A stretch of 64,000 nucleotides of DNA. Source: Microbacterium sp. Leaf159. Its GTDB lineage: Bacteria > Actinomycetota > Actinomycetes > Actinomycetales > Microbacteriaceae. Under the pieces are notes generated by a model. That model worked only from the letters and a program-made list of their open reading frames with translations, made no database searches and had not been told where the DNA came from. The DNA lies in NCBI RefSeq assembly GCF_001423615.1, contig NZ_LMOU01000002.1, forward strand, positions 311,132-375,131. The letters run 5' to 3'. Both the position numbers and the translations under genes were made by a program. This document shows positions 27,714-37,145 of this stretch, in pieces. The number at the start of each line of letters is the position of its first letter. Positions within the stretch are counted from its first letter, which is position 1.

Positions 27714-30635
27714 ATGGATCCCGCCACCGCCTCTCCCCTGTCGACGTGGCGTTTCTCCGGCACTCTGCGCACCTATCAGGCCGAGGTCCTCGATCGGCTC
27801 ACCCCCGGCGGCGACGACCCGCTGCACATCGTGGCGCCTCCCGGCTCGGGCAAGACCCTGCTCGGCCTGCTGCTCGCCGCGCGCGAGGGTCATCGCGCGC
27901 TCGTGCTGTCGCCGACTGTGACGATCCGCCAGCAGTGGCTGCGCACCGCGGCAGAGCTGGCGACCGACGGGGCGGCCGTCTCGGACGACCCCGAGCGCCT
28001 CGGGGACCTGACGGTGCTCACCTACCAGCTGCTGAGCGTGACCGGAGACGGATCCCCCTTCGACGACCTCGCCCGTGCGATCTGGACGGATGAGCTCGTC
28101 GCGAGCGGGCGCACCGAGGCGGATGCGGCGACCTGGCTCGCCGAACTCGCGGTCGACAACCCCGCGCGCCACCGATCCGGCATCCGCAGTCGTGCGCGCC
28201 GACTGCGTTCGCGATTCACCCGTCAACGCCCCTCCGAGCTCGCCCGGGTGCTGCACCCGAACGCGGTCGCCCTCATCGATCGGCTCGTCGAGGCGGGTGT
28301 GCGCACCGTCGTCCTCGACGAATGCCATCACCTGCTCGATCACTGGGCGATCGTCGTGGCGTACCTCGCCGGACGCATCCGTGAGAGCGGCACCGAGCCG
28401 AAGCTCATCGGCCTCACCGCGACGCTGCCGTCACCCGACGACGAGACCGAGTTCGAGAACTACAGCCACCTGCTCGGCGAGGTCGACTACGAGGTGCCGA
28501 CACCCGCGGTCGTGAAAGAGGGGCATCTGGCCCCGTATCGCGACCACGTGCTGTTCACCGAGCCCACCCCCGCAGAGGCCTCCTTCATCCGACGGCACGA
28601 GTCCCTGCTGCATGACCTGATCAGGCAGGTGCTGTCGACGCCGGATGCACTGTCGTATCTCGAGCAGCATCTGCAACCGTCGGACCCGCCCGACAGCGCA
28701 GAGACGACGAGCGCGACCGAGACTCCGCTCGCGCGCCTCGACAGGGCCTTCTCGACGGACTTCGCCCTCACCCGATCGTGCGCCCTGGTGCTGCGCGAGG
28801 TCGCACCGCAGCATCCGCTCGTCGCGGCGATCCCGCCCGCGCTGCTCGATCGCTGCACCACCGACGACCTGCTCACTGTGCTGTCGCGGTTCGCCCAGAC
28901 GAGGCTGCTCGCCGACCCCGCGGCCGTGCGCCAGTGGGAGTACGTGCGGCGGTCCCTCGCTGATTTCGGCTACGCGCTGACCGACCGGGGCATCAGACGC
29001 GGTCGCAACCCGATCGAGACCACGCTGGCGTTCTCGGCGGCCAAGGATCACGCGGCCGTCGAGATCCTGCACCGAGAACTCGCGGGGCCAGACGGCGACC
29101 GGATCCGCGCGGTCGTCGTGACCGATTTCGTCGAGCACGGCAACAACCGGGGACTCGCCGGGGATGCACCGGCAGGGGCGCTGCGGACGTTCGACCTCCT
29201 CGCGGTCGATCCCGTCACGGCGAGCCTGCGTCCGGCTCTGCTCACCTCGCAGCACCTGCGCGTCCGCGCCGACGATGCGGCCCACATCGCCGCCACGCTG
29301 GGCGACCTGCTCGGCGAGCCCGTCGGCGTCGCAGAAGGCATCGGCCCCGTGCGCGATCTGCAGGTGCGCGCCGCCGGGAGCGGACGGGTGGTCGGTGCCG
29401 TATCGGAGCTGATCCGCCGGGGCGACGTGCGGCTGCTCGTCGGCACCCGAGGACTGCTCGGCGAAGGATGGGACTGTCCCTCGGTCAACACCCTCGTCGA
29501 CCTCACGACCGTGGCCACGTCATCGGGCACCCAGCAGCTGCGAGGTCGCACCCTGCGGCTGGACCCCGCGTGGCCCGAGAAGGTCGCGCACAATTGGTCC
29601 GTGGTGTGCCTGATCCCGTCGCACGTCGACCTCGACGACGACTCGGAGTCCGGTCGACTCCGCCGTCGTCATTCCCATCTGTGGGGTCTGAGCGCCGAAG
29701 GCGACGGCCGGATCGTCAGCGGTCTCGGGCATGCGCTCTCCCCGCCCGCCATCGAGGCGTGGGAGCGCGTGCTCGACAAGGACCCGTCGACCTCGATCGG
29801 GGATCTCGACGCCGTCCTGCGCGAGCGCTGGCCCTCTCGCAGCACGACCAGGGCGGAATGGCGGATCGGCGATGCCTATCGCCCTCAGGAGCGCGAGACG
29901 ATCGCGGTCCGGCGGACCTCACGCGCGCCGCTGCTGCGCGCCGGCCAGACGGCGAGCGCCGGTGCTGTCGCCGGATTCGTCGCCGGCACCGCGGCGGTCG
30001 GCGCCCTCGTCGCCGTGGTGGCCGTCTCAGGGGTCTCCCTCGCTCCCGTTCTCGCGGTGGCGCTCGCACTCGGCGGCGGTGCGGTCGCGGCGACGGCATC
30101 CGCCCTGCGCATGCTCGTCCGCTCTCTGCGCGATCGCGCGCGACCGGCCGAGATCTATCGGGCAGCGGCGGTCGCCGTCGCCCGCACGTTGCACGAGGCG
30201 GGCCGCATCGGACGCATCGACGAGGCCGCGATCACCGCGCGCCCCGACACCGGCGACCCCACGCGGATCCGTGTCGAGCTGGGCGGTCCTGCCGCCGACG
30301 CACGCACGATCGCGGATGCCGTCGAGGAACTCTTCGCACCCGTGCGCACTCCCCGGTTCCTGCTGCGCATCGACGCCGCCGGACTGCCGAGGATCCCCGT
30401 GATCGAGCGCCTCGCCGACCGCCTCTCACCCGGACGCACGCTTCTGGCGGTGCCTCGCCTGATCGCTCGGCGGCGCGGAGACGCCGAGCGATTCCGCGAT
30501 CACTGGCAGGCCCTGATCGGCACATGCTCGCTGCACGAGCTGAACGGAGTGCAGGGACTCGCCCTGCTGCGTGTCGCCCGCAGCGCCGACAGCCGTGTGG
30601 ACCCCGCGGAACCGCGAGCGCGCGTCTGGGGCTGA
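27714..30635 (+). CDS. SF2 DEAD/DEAH helicase with predicted C-terminal membrane segments
   Basis: A 973-residue superfamily 2 helicase. Motif I is VAPPGSGKTLLGLLL (near residue 42), motif II DECHH (near 203), motif III TATLPSP (near 239). The second RecA-like domain has GTRGLLGEGWDCPSVNTLVDLT and SGTQQLRGRTLRLDP (motifs V and VI, near 585-620). Two strongly hydrophobic stretches follow near residues 742-800 (AGFVAGTAAVGALVAVVAVSG and LAPVLAVALALGGGAVAATAS), then an unrecognised 170-residue C-terminal domain. Helicases of this class act in restriction, defence or repair; membrane segments are odd for them. It stands alone beside ffs on the opposite strand. Function unknown. Confidence 0.88.
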   Translation: MDPATASPLSTWRFSGTLRTYQAEVLDRLTPGGDDPLHIVAPPGSGKTLLGLLLAAREGHRALVLSPTVTIRQQWLRTAAELATDGAAVSDDPERLGDLTVLTYQLLSVTGDGSPFDDLARAIWTDELVASGRTEADAATWLAELAVDNPARHRSGIRSRARRLRSRFTRQRPSELARVLHPNAVALIDRLVEAGVRTVVLDECHHLLDHWAIVVAYLAGRIRESGTEPKLIGLTATLPSPDDETEFENYSHLLGEVDYEVPTPAVVKEGHLAPYRDHVLFTEPTPAEASFIRRHESLLHDLIRQVLSTPDALSYLEQHLQPSDPPDSAETTSATETPLARLDRAFSTDFALTRSCALVLREVAPQHPLVAAIPPALLDRCTTDDLLTVLSRFAQTRLLADPAAVRQWEYVRRSLADFGYALTDRGIRRGRNPIETTLAFSAAKDHAAVEILHRELAGPDGDRIRAVVVTDFVEHGNNRGLAGDAPAGALRTFDLLAVDPVTASLRPALLTSQHLRVRADDAAHIAATLGDLLGEPVGVAEGIGPVRDLQVRAAGSGRVVGAVSELIRRGDVRLLVGTRGLLGEGWDCPSVNTLVDLTTVATSSGTQQLRGRTLRLDPAWPEKVAHNWSVVCLIPSHVDLDDDSESGRLRRRHSHLWGLSAEGDGRIVSGLGHALSPPAIEAWERVLDKDPSTSIGDLDAVLRERWPSRSTTRAEWRIGDAYRPQERETIAVRRTSRAPLLRAGQTASAGAVAGFVAGTAAVGALVAVVAVSGVSLAPVLAVALALGGGAVAATASALRMLVRSLRDRARPAEIYRAAAVAVARTLHEAGRIGRIDEAAITARPDTGDPTRIRVELGGPAADARTIADAVEELFAPVRTPRFLLRIDAAGLPRIPVIERLADRLSPGRTLLAVPRLIARRRGDAERFRDHWQALIGTCSLHELNGVQGLALLRVARSADSRVDPAEPRARVWG

Positions 30636-30751
30636 CCCGCGGACGCCTCCCCCTGCGTGGCGCCGACGATGGCCCGGTTCCCACCCCATCCCGAGACAGC
30701 CGGGTTACGATCGGTTCACGCGCACCGCAGCGCCCACGCGAGAGGGAACGC

Positions 30752-31741
30752 ATGCCAGAGAATCCGCCCCTGATCCCGGCCGTCGTCGACGCCGAGCAGT
30801 TCGCCGCGCAGACGTCGGCCATCGTCGAGTCCGTCGGACGGGTGATCGACGGCAAGCCGGATGCCGTGCGGAGCGCCCTCGTCTGTCTGCTCGCCGAAGG
30901 GCATCTGCTGATCGAAGACGTTCCGGGCGTGGGCAAGACCATGCTGGCCCGCGCTCTGGCCGCCAGCGTCGACGCGACGGTCCGCCGCATCCAGTTCACT
31001 CCCGATCTGCTTCCGGGAGACGTGACCGGCGTGAGCGTCTACAACCCCGTCGACCGGGAGTTCGAGTTCAAGCGCGGAGCCGTGTTCGCGCACATCGTGA
31101 TCGCCGACGAGATCAACCGCTCGTCACCGAAGACGCAGTCAGCGCTGCTCGAGGCGATGGAAGAGGGGCAGGTCACGGTCGACGGGTCGACCCACATGCT
31201 TCCCGATCCCTTCCTCGTCGTGGCGACCCAGAACCCTCTCGAGATGGAGGGCACCTACGCGCTGCCCGAGGCCCAGCGGGACCGCTTCATGATGCGCATC
31301 TCGATGGGATACCCGGATGCCGCGGCCGAGGCCCTCATGCTGCGCCAGCGCGACACGGTCAATCCGCTCGCCGCCGTGCGCGCCGTCGCAGATGCGGCAT
31401 CGATCTCGGGGCTGATCGCCTGGGCCCGTTCGGTGCACGTCGCTCCCGCTCTGGAGGAGTACACGGTGGCGCTCGCCCAGGCGACCCGCGCCGACCCCAA
31501 TCTGCACCTCGGCGCGAGCCCGCGTGCGACGCTGCAGCTGATCAGGGCGGCAAAGGTGTGGGCCGCTCTCGACGGCCGCGATTTCGTGATCCCCGACGAC
31601 GTCACCGCCCTGATCCTGCCCGTGTTCGCGCACCGGCTGCTCCCTGCTCGTGGAGCGCACCGAGCGGGCGCACAGCCCGTCGAGGCCGCACTGCGGCAGA
31701 TCGTCGAGCGGGTGCGGGTTCCCGTCACCGCGCGGTCCTGA
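30752..31741 (+). CDS. MoxR-family AAA+ ATPase
   Basis: A 329-residue AAA+ ATPase of the MoxR (AAA_3) group. Walker A is EDVPGVGKTMLARALA, Walker B HIVIADEINRSSPKTQSALLEAMEE, sensor 1 FLVVATQNPLEMEGTYALPEAQRDRF, and the AAA lid lies near residue 240. MoxR ATPases act as chaperones for metalloprotein or membrane-complex assembly. It is first of a MoxR-DUF58-transglutaminase run with gaps of 15 nt and an overlap, a very widespread gene set whose exact task is unsettled. The ATG with an upstream GAGAGGGA is chosen; a long overlapping frame upstream is out-of-frame readthrough of the helicase gene. Confidence 0.94.
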   Translation: MPENPPLIPAVVDAEQFAAQTSAIVESVGRVIDGKPDAVRSALVCLLAEGHLLIEDVPGVGKTMLARALAASVDATVRRIQFTPDLLPGDVTGVSVYNPVDREFEFKRGAVFAHIVIADEINRSSPKTQSALLEAMEEGQVTVDGSTHMLPDPFLVVATQNPLEMEGTYALPEAQRDRFMMRISMGYPDAAAEALMLRQRDTVNPLAAVRAVADAASISGLIAWARSVHVAPALEEYTVALAQATRADPNLHLGASPRATLQLIRAAKVWAALDGRDFVIPDDVTALILPVFAHRLLPARGAHRAGAQPVEAALRQIVERVRVPVTARS

Positions 31742-31756
31742 CCTGCTCCGTTCGCC

Positions 31757-32971
31757 ATGCATCGTCGTCGAACCCTCACGCTCCGCGGCACGGGTGCGCT
31801 CATCGCGGGGCTCGGGTGCCTGATCGCGGCGAACATGCTCGGCGCCCCGATCCTCCTCTACATCGGCGTGCTCCTGCTCGCGCTGACCGCGTTCTCGGTG
31901 CTCGTGGTGCGGCTGCCTCGGCGCTCGGGTTCGGTCGCACGACAGGTCTCGACTGATCTGCTGACGGTCTCGGAGACGTCGCGCGTCACCCTGCGCTTCA
32001 CGCTGCGGGCCCTGCGCGTTCCTCGCGGACTCTGGCGCGACGTGCTCCCCGACGCGGTGGCCGGCGACTCAGCGGGCGAGTACCCGTCGGAGACGGGCCA
32101 GCTCACCTACCTGATCACCGGGGTGCGCCGGGGCGTCTGGCCGATCGGGCCGCTGGTGCTGCGAACGGTCGATCCGTTCGGGCTCGCGCAGCGCGAACAG
32201 GAGTTCGGCGAGACCCGCACGGTGACGGTCGTACCCGAGGTGTTCACGCTCGCGCCGCTCACCGTGAAGGTGGGGGCGGCCGGAGGCACGGCGCACACAT
32301 CGTCGAGCCGCCTGGGCCAGGGCAGCGACAACCTCTCACCGCGCCGCTACATCTCGGGCGACTCCATGCGCCGCATCCACTGGCGCGCGACCGCGCACCG
32401 CGGGCAGCTGATGGTGCGCCAGGAAGAGGAGGAGTCGAGCCCGGATGCCCTCGTCATCTTCGACCGGAGCTCCGCGCGCTGGGCCCGCCCCGGCGACGAG
32501 TCGGATCCCGCGTTCGAGCGGGCCGTGTCGATGTGCGCCTCCGTCGCGGTGCATCTCGTGCAGGAGGGGTACGGCGTCGACGTGATCGACAGTGCGGGGA
32601 CGCTTCTGGGCACGCTCCGCGGCCACGAGGACGACCGCGACGGCCTGCTCGTCGCTCTCGCCCTCGTCGCCCCTCGCGGCGAGGCCCGCGACATCACGAC
32701 TCTGGTCGGCGGCACTCCCCCCGGCCCGCTCGTCTACATCACCGGTGAGATCGATGAAGAGGATGCCGCGCTGCTTCGTCCCTCCGGGGCGGCCGCGCCG
32801 ATGCTGTTCGCGACCGCGCCGCAGCCCGGGGCCGTGCAGGCGGCGGAGCAGCACGGCTGGCGGGTTGCGACCCTCGGCGATGACGTGACCGAGTCCTGGG
32901 AGGATGTCCTTCCCGACCGGGTCGGGATCGCCCCTTCCGAGAACCGGGGAGCAGCCGATGTCGCGGGCTGA
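31757..32971 (+). CDS. DUF58 domain membrane protein
   Basis: A 404-residue protein. Two N-terminal membrane segments (GTGALIAGLGCLIAANMLG; LLYIGVLLLALTAFSVLVV) precede a beta-rich domain and the DUF58 signature RYISGDSMRRIHWRATAHRGQLMVRQEEEESSPDALVIFD, a vWA-like metal-site region. It is the usual partner of MoxR. The C-terminus overlaps the transglutaminase gene by 14 nt, indicating translational coupling. Confidence 0.92.
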   Translation: MHRRRTLTLRGTGALIAGLGCLIAANMLGAPILLYIGVLLLALTAFSVLVVRLPRRSGSVARQVSTDLLTVSETSRVTLRFTLRALRVPRGLWRDVLPDAVAGDSAGEYPSETGQLTYLITGVRRGVWPIGPLVLRTVDPFGLAQREQEFGETRTVTVVPEVFTLAPLTVKVGAAGGTAHTSSSRLGQGSDNLSPRRYISGDSMRRIHWRATAHRGQLMVRQEEEESSPDALVIFDRSSARWARPGDESDPAFERAVSMCASVAVHLVQEGYGVDVIDSAGTLLGTLRGHEDDRDGLLVALALVAPRGEARDITTLVGGTPPGPLVYITGEIDEEDAALLRPSGAAAPMLFATAPQPGAVQAAEQHGWRVATLGDDVTESWEDVLPDRVGIAPSENRGAADVAG

Positions 32972-35213
32972 GCGCCGGGCAGAGCGGGCATCGCGGCTGT
33001 CCTGGCATCGCGAGCACGAGCTGCCCGTCGGCACCGTCCTGCCGTCGGTGCTGGCCGCAGGCGCAGGGCTCGTCGCGATGTGGCCCTACACCTCGGTCAT
33101 CGAACCGGGCACCTGGTCGTTCGCGGTGCTGATCGTGATCGTGGTCACCGCCCTCACCGGCATGACGATGCGCACGGCGATGCGCCGTCGCGCGGCCTGG
33201 GCTCGGGACCTCGCCACCATCGGAGTGCAGATCCTCGTCGCGATCGGCACCGTGGTGCTGCTGGTGGCGGGAGACACCGCTGTCTTCGGAGTGATCCCCA
33301 CCGACGCGACGATCTTCACCTTCCAGGCTCTGGCGGCCTCCGCCTGGGAGGAGGTGATGTTCGGATCCGCCCCGATCGCCGCATCACCGGGACTCGAGGC
33401 GATGATGGGCATCGGATTCGCGGTGGTGGCGATCCTGCTCGATCAGCTCGTCGCTCAGCGCGGCGCGATCCTCGCGAGCCTGCTGACCGCGGTCGTGGGG
33501 TCGGTGCCGATGATCGTCACGCTCGGCGATGTGAACGTCGTGTGGTTCGTCATGCTCGGCATCCTGATCATCGTCCTGCTGAGGTACACCGCGGCCCAGA
33601 ACCCGGAATCACCTCGGCGCACATCCACCGCGGTCGCGGCGGGAGTCGGTGTCGCCGCGCTCGCGGTCACGGTCATCGTCGCGCCCGTGCTGCCGGTGTC
33701 GGCAAGCCTCGCCGGCACAGGCGTGGGCGTCACGGTCGACGCATCGCTGCGGCTCGGCGACGACCTTCGCCAGCCGAACCCGGTCGAGGTGCTCACGATG
33801 GCGACGACGGCTGACACGGCGCCCTACCTTCGACTCACGACCCTGTCGGAGTTCGACGGCCGCGTGTGGGAACCGGATCGCGGCGACCTGCAGTCCCTGA
33901 GCGACGGCTTCGGCCCGGACGAGTGGAGTGAGGACATCGAGACGACCGACCAGAACACCTCGATCCGCGTGATCCGCATGTCGAGCTCCTGGCTCCCCGT
34001 GCCCTACCCCGCGACCAGCGTGCAGGGCATCACGGCGGGCTGGCGCGTGAGCACCGACAACCGCACGATCACCTCTCGGACCGCGGATGCCGTCGGCAAC
34101 GACTACACAGTCCGGTCGATCGAGGTGAAGCCCACGCTCGAGCAGATCCGTGCGACCCCGGCCGCCGAGCCGGTCGTCGATCCCGATGCGGAGCCCGTGG
34201 AGCTGCCCGCGGTGATCGGTGAGACGGCCGCGGAGGTCACCGCGGATGCGACCAACGACTACGACCGGCTGATCGACCTGCAGTCGTGGTTCCGCAGTCA
34301 GTTCGCATACTCGCTCGATACCCCGGTCGACGAGGGCTTCGACGGCACCGGAGCCGATGCGGTGGCGCAGTTCCTCGAGGTGCGTTCGGGATACTGCATC
34401 CACTTCGCGGGCGCATTCGCGCTCATGGCCGAGAGCCTCGACATGGAGGTGCGCATCGTCGTGGGCTACCTGCCCGGCGTACGCACCGACAACACCCGTG
34501 GCGATGAGGCCGTCTACTCGGTTTCGAGCGATCAGCTGCACTCGTGGCCGGAGGTGTTCTTCCCCGGGATCGGTTGGGTGCCGTTCGAGCCGACCGCGTC
34601 TCTCGGCGTGCCGACGGCGTTCGCCGCCGGGTCGACCACGGGTGGTGGATCCGGCGGGTCGACGCCGACCGCTCCCTCTGCGGCGCCCAGCGCGGAGCAG
34701 AGCTCGGGGCCGGTCATCGAGCGGGAGGACGCGGGCGACAACGCGGGCGCGAACGGGGAGCTGCGGCGTCTCGATCCGACCCCCGTCATGCTGACGACCT
34801 TCGGTGTGCTGGTGGCGCTGCTGCTGCCCGCGCTGATCCGCCTGGCGATCCGCGTCTCTCGGCGTGGCCGTGCCAGGAGCGGTGACGCGGCATCAGCCTG
34901 GACCGAGCTGAGGGCGACGATGCAAGACCTGCGGCTGCCGCTCTCGGATGCGGAGACGCCGCGCATGCGCGGCGTCGACCTCGTCCGTGACAACGGCGTG
35001 GATGCCGACGCTATGCGCGCCCTCGTCGATGCCGTAGAGCGATCGAGCTATGCGCGACCGTCGTCGGATCGATCAGGCGATCTCGATGAGGCACTGGAGG
35101 CGGTGATCGTCCAGTTGCGGCGGAGCGTCGACCGTCGGACGCGCGTGCTGGCGTTCATTCTGCCCCTGTCGCTGTTCGCGAGTCGCAGGACCGACGTGCC
35201 TCTGGTCGCCTGA
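32958..35213 (+). CDS. Transglutaminase-like membrane protein (TgpA type)
   Basis: A 751-residue protein. About six membrane segments occupy residues 25-240. An extracytoplasmic region with the transglutaminase core follows: Cys480 in RSGYCIHFAGAFALMAESL, His528 in LHSWPEVFFPGIGWVPFEPT. The position that is usually Asp in the catalytic triad (DPT) is Glu here. A Gly/Ser/Thr/Pro linker precedes the last membrane segment (TTFGVLVALLLPALIRLAI) and a cytoplasmic tail. The family is thought to cross-link or process envelope peptides. The ATG inside the DUF58 3' end is chosen because the upstream extension is only overlap. Confidence 0.92.
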   Translation: MSRAERRAERASRLSWHREHELPVGTVLPSVLAAGAGLVAMWPYTSVIEPGTWSFAVLIVIVVTALTGMTMRTAMRRRAAWARDLATIGVQILVAIGTVVLLVAGDTAVFGVIPTDATIFTFQALAASAWEEVMFGSAPIAASPGLEAMMGIGFAVVAILLDQLVAQRGAILASLLTAVVGSVPMIVTLGDVNVVWFVMLGILIIVLLRYTAAQNPESPRRTSTAVAAGVGVAALAVTVIVAPVLPVSASLAGTGVGVTVDASLRLGDDLRQPNPVEVLTMATTADTAPYLRLTTLSEFDGRVWEPDRGDLQSLSDGFGPDEWSEDIETTDQNTSIRVIRMSSSWLPVPYPATSVQGITAGWRVSTDNRTITSRTADAVGNDYTVRSIEVKPTLEQIRATPAAEPVVDPDAEPVELPAVIGETAAEVTADATNDYDRLIDLQSWFRSQFAYSLDTPVDEGFDGTGADAVAQFLEVRSGYCIHFAGAFALMAESLDMEVRIVVGYLPGVRTDNTRGDEAVYSVSSDQLHSWPEVFFPGIGWVPFEPTASLGVPTAFAAGSTTGGGSGGSTPTAPSAAPSAEQSSGPVIEREDAGDNAGANGELRRLDPTPVMLTTFGVLVALLLPALIRLAIRVSRRGRARSGDAASAWTELRATMQDLRLPLSDAETPRMRGVDLVRDNGVDADAMRALVDAVERSSYARPSSDRSGDLDEALEAVIVQLRRSVDRRTRVLAFILPLSLFASRRTDVPLVA

Positions 35214-35295
35214 GCCGTCAGGCCGCGTGAGTCGTCAGGCCGCGCGAGCCGTCAGGCCGCGTGAGCCGTCAGGCCGCGTGAGCCGTCAGGCCGCG
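35211..35295. repeat. 17-bp tandem repeat (5 copies) at a convergent gene junction
   Basis: Five head-to-tail 17-bp units of TGAGCCGTCAGGCCGCG (units at 35211, 35228, 35245, 35262, 35279); units 2 and 3 have one change each. The first unit starts with the stop codon of the transglutaminase gene and the last contains the stop of trhO on the other strand. The repeat therefore fills the whole 72-nt intergenic gap and touches both coding ends. No good hairpin terminator is formed by a single unit. Confidence 0.95.
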
Positions 35296-36176
35296 TGCTG
35301 TTCGCAGCGCACGGCGTCGCAGGACTCGCACACCACGAACTGCGTGCGACACGAGAGGTCGGGACAGTTCGCCGTGCGCTTGGTCGCGGTGCCGCAGCCG
35401 ACGCACTCGCCGATGACGGCGGCGTGATCGGAGAAGTCGACGGATCCGCGCTTGTCGAACACGTAGAGCGACCCCTCCCAGAGACCGTCGTCGCCGTACT
35501 GCTCGCCGTAGCGGACGATGCCTCCCTCGAGCTGGTAGACCTCGCCGAATCCGCGCGACGTCATCAGGCTCGAGAGGACCTCGCACCGGATGCCGCCGGT
35601 GCAGTACGTCACCACGGGCTTGCCCTTGAGGTCGTCGTATTCGCCGGAGTCGAGCAGCTGGACGAAGTCTCGCGTGGTCTCGGTGTCGGGCACGACGGCT
35701 CCGCGGAAGCGGCCGATCTGCGCCTCCAGCGCATTGCGTCCGTCGAAGAACACGACGTCGTCACCGCGCTCGCCCATGAGTTCGTGCAGCTGCTCGGGGG
35801 TGAGTCGTGTGCCGCCGCCGACGACGCCCTGCTGATCGACGCGCAGTTCGCCCGGTGCCCCGAACGAGACGATCTCGTCGCGCACCTTGACGCTCAGCTT
35901 CGGGAAGTCGATGCTGCGACCGTCTGCGTCGACTCCGCTGCCCTCGCTCCACTTGATGTCGGCGTCCTTGAACGGCGCGTACGACCGGAAGGATCGTGAC
36001 CACTTCTTGAGCGCCAGCAGGTCGCCACCGAGCGTGCCGTTGACACCGTCCTTCGAGATCAAGAGCCGACCCCGGAGTCCGAGCGCCTCGCCGAGATCAC
36101 GCTGCCACACCCGGATCGCCTCTGGGTCGGCGAGCGGGGTGAACACGTAGAAGAGCACGATCTTGGGGGTTGCCAC
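35286..36176 (-). CDS. trhO: tRNA uridine(34) hydroxylase TrhO (rhodanese domain)
   Basis: A 296-residue protein of the YceA/TrhO family. An N-terminal region ([15 protein letters not shown]) precedes a rhodanese domain with active-site loop [15 protein letters not shown] (catalytic Cys). The C-terminal zinc-like cysteine region reads CVGCG...[24 protein letters not shown]. In E. coli this family makes 5-hydroxyuridine at tRNA position 34, oxygen-dependent. GTG start ([12 protein letters not shown]). Its 3' end lies inside the 17-bp repeat. Confidence 0.92.
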   Translation of the reverse strand: MATPKIVLFYVFTPLADPEAIRVWQRDLGEALGLRGRLLISKDGVNGTLGGDLLALKKWSRSFRSYAPFKDADIKWSEGSGVDADGRSIDFPKLSVKVRDEIVSFGAPGELRVDQQGVVGGGTRLTPEQLHELMGERGDDVVFFDGRNALEAQIGRFRGAVVPDTETTRDFVQLLDSGEYDDLKGKPVVTYCTGGIRCEVLSSLMTSRGFGEVYQLEGGIVRYGEQYGDDGLWEGSLYVFDKRGSVDFSDHAAVIGECVGCGTATKRTANCPDLSCRTQFVVCESCDAVRCEQHAA

Positions 36177-36185
36177 CTGGAGATT

Positions 36186-37064
36186 TTACGTCGACCTGAT
36201 GGGAGTCCTGCGCCGCAGAGGCATCCTGGTGCCGAGAAGTCGGCCGACATAGCGATGAACGGCAGGCACGAGCCCCACGTGCTCGCCCGCGTCGGCTCTC
36301 GTCAACAGCTTCGTCATGACGTACAGCTGCGAGACGATCCCTCCTTCGGTCTCGAGGTTGCGCCGGAACCGCCGGGCGATCTGCTCGGCCACATGCGGCA
36401 CGGCCAGCGAATGCCCCAGCAGAAAGGCCGCGTCATAGCCCTGTGGCGCGAGGCCCCAGGACTCCCAGTCGGCGATACCGAAGGGCTCTCGGTGCAGATT
36501 GTTCCAGTGCAGGTCCCCGTGGCTCGGCACCCAGTCGTCCTGATCGACGGGGAGGTCGATGCCGAAGAACACGGTGATCCGTCGACGCACGATCTCGGGG
36601 TCGAGCATGGTGCGATCCGTCGCCGTCACCGCCAGTGCATCGAGGTTGCGCTCGAGGTCGGTCCACCAGGACTCATCCAGCCCCGGAGTCCTTGCAAGCA
36701 CCGAAGTCGGCGCGCACGCTCGACCCGGCAACAGGCTCATGAGCTCGGCCCGATACACCAGCGGCCCCTCTTCCCACGCGCGCACGTCGAGCAGCCGGGG
36801 CTTCTCGACGCCGGTGATCATCGCCGCATCCTGATTGCCCGTCCACCAGGCGTTGCGCGCCCACTGTCTGCGAGACCACACCACACGCAGCCACTGCCTG
36901 GTGCCGGCGCGCTCGACCACCGAGCCGATCGATCTGTCGCGCCATCCGAAGCGGGCCCGGCCTATCGCATCGAGTCCGAAGTCTGCGAGCGCTCGTGAGT
37001 AGGCCAAGCGCAGTGCGGTGCGCACCGCGGTGGTGGTCGACGTTGCAGTGTCGGCTGACGTCAT
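36186..37064 (-). CDS. Aminoglycoside phosphotransferase (APH)-like kinase
   Basis: A 292-residue protein of the APH/choline-kinase-like superfamily. The catalytic loop SHGDLHWNN (HGDxxxxN) and the metal-binding IADWE are both intact, and an EEGPLVYRAELMSLLPG segment precedes them. ATP-binding upstream motifs are weak. The family includes antibiotic kinases but also many sugar, fructosamine or small-molecule kinases, and nothing points to drug resistance here. The ATG with AAAGGACC upstream is chosen over a 48-nt longer frame. An 8-bp inverted repeat lies upstream. Confidence 0.82.
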   Translation of the reverse strand: MTSADTATSTTTAVRTALRLAYSRALADFGLDAIGRARFGWRDRSIGSVVERAGTRQWLRVVWSRRQWARNAWWTGNQDAAMITGVEKPRLLDVRAWEEGPLVYRAELMSLLPGRACAPTSVLARTPGLDESWWTDLERNLDALAVTATDRTMLDPEIVRRRITVFFGIDLPVDQDDWVPSHGDLHWNNLHREPFGIADWESWGLAPQGYDAAFLLGHSLAVPHVAEQIARRFRRNLETEGGIVSQLYVMTKLLTRADAGEHVGLVPAVHRYVGRLLGTRMPLRRRTPIRST

Positions 37065-37145
37065 GGAGGTCCTTTCGGGACGATGTGCATCGACCGGCGT
37101 CGGTCGTTCCACGGATCGCTGCTCGAACAGCTCGACGTTCGTTTT

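Noticed and set aside
29468..30751. Long N-terminal extension of the MoxR frame
   Set aside because: It is an out-of-frame reading of the helicase gene; MoxR starts at 30752 with a ribosome site.
35211..35295. CRISPR-like array
   Set aside because: Units are head-to-tail with no spacers, 17 bp only, and no cas genes are near.
36186..37064. Antibiotic-resistance call for the APH-like kinase
   Set aside because: Only the general HGDxxxxN and DxE motifs are present; the superfamily is broad and no resistance context exists.
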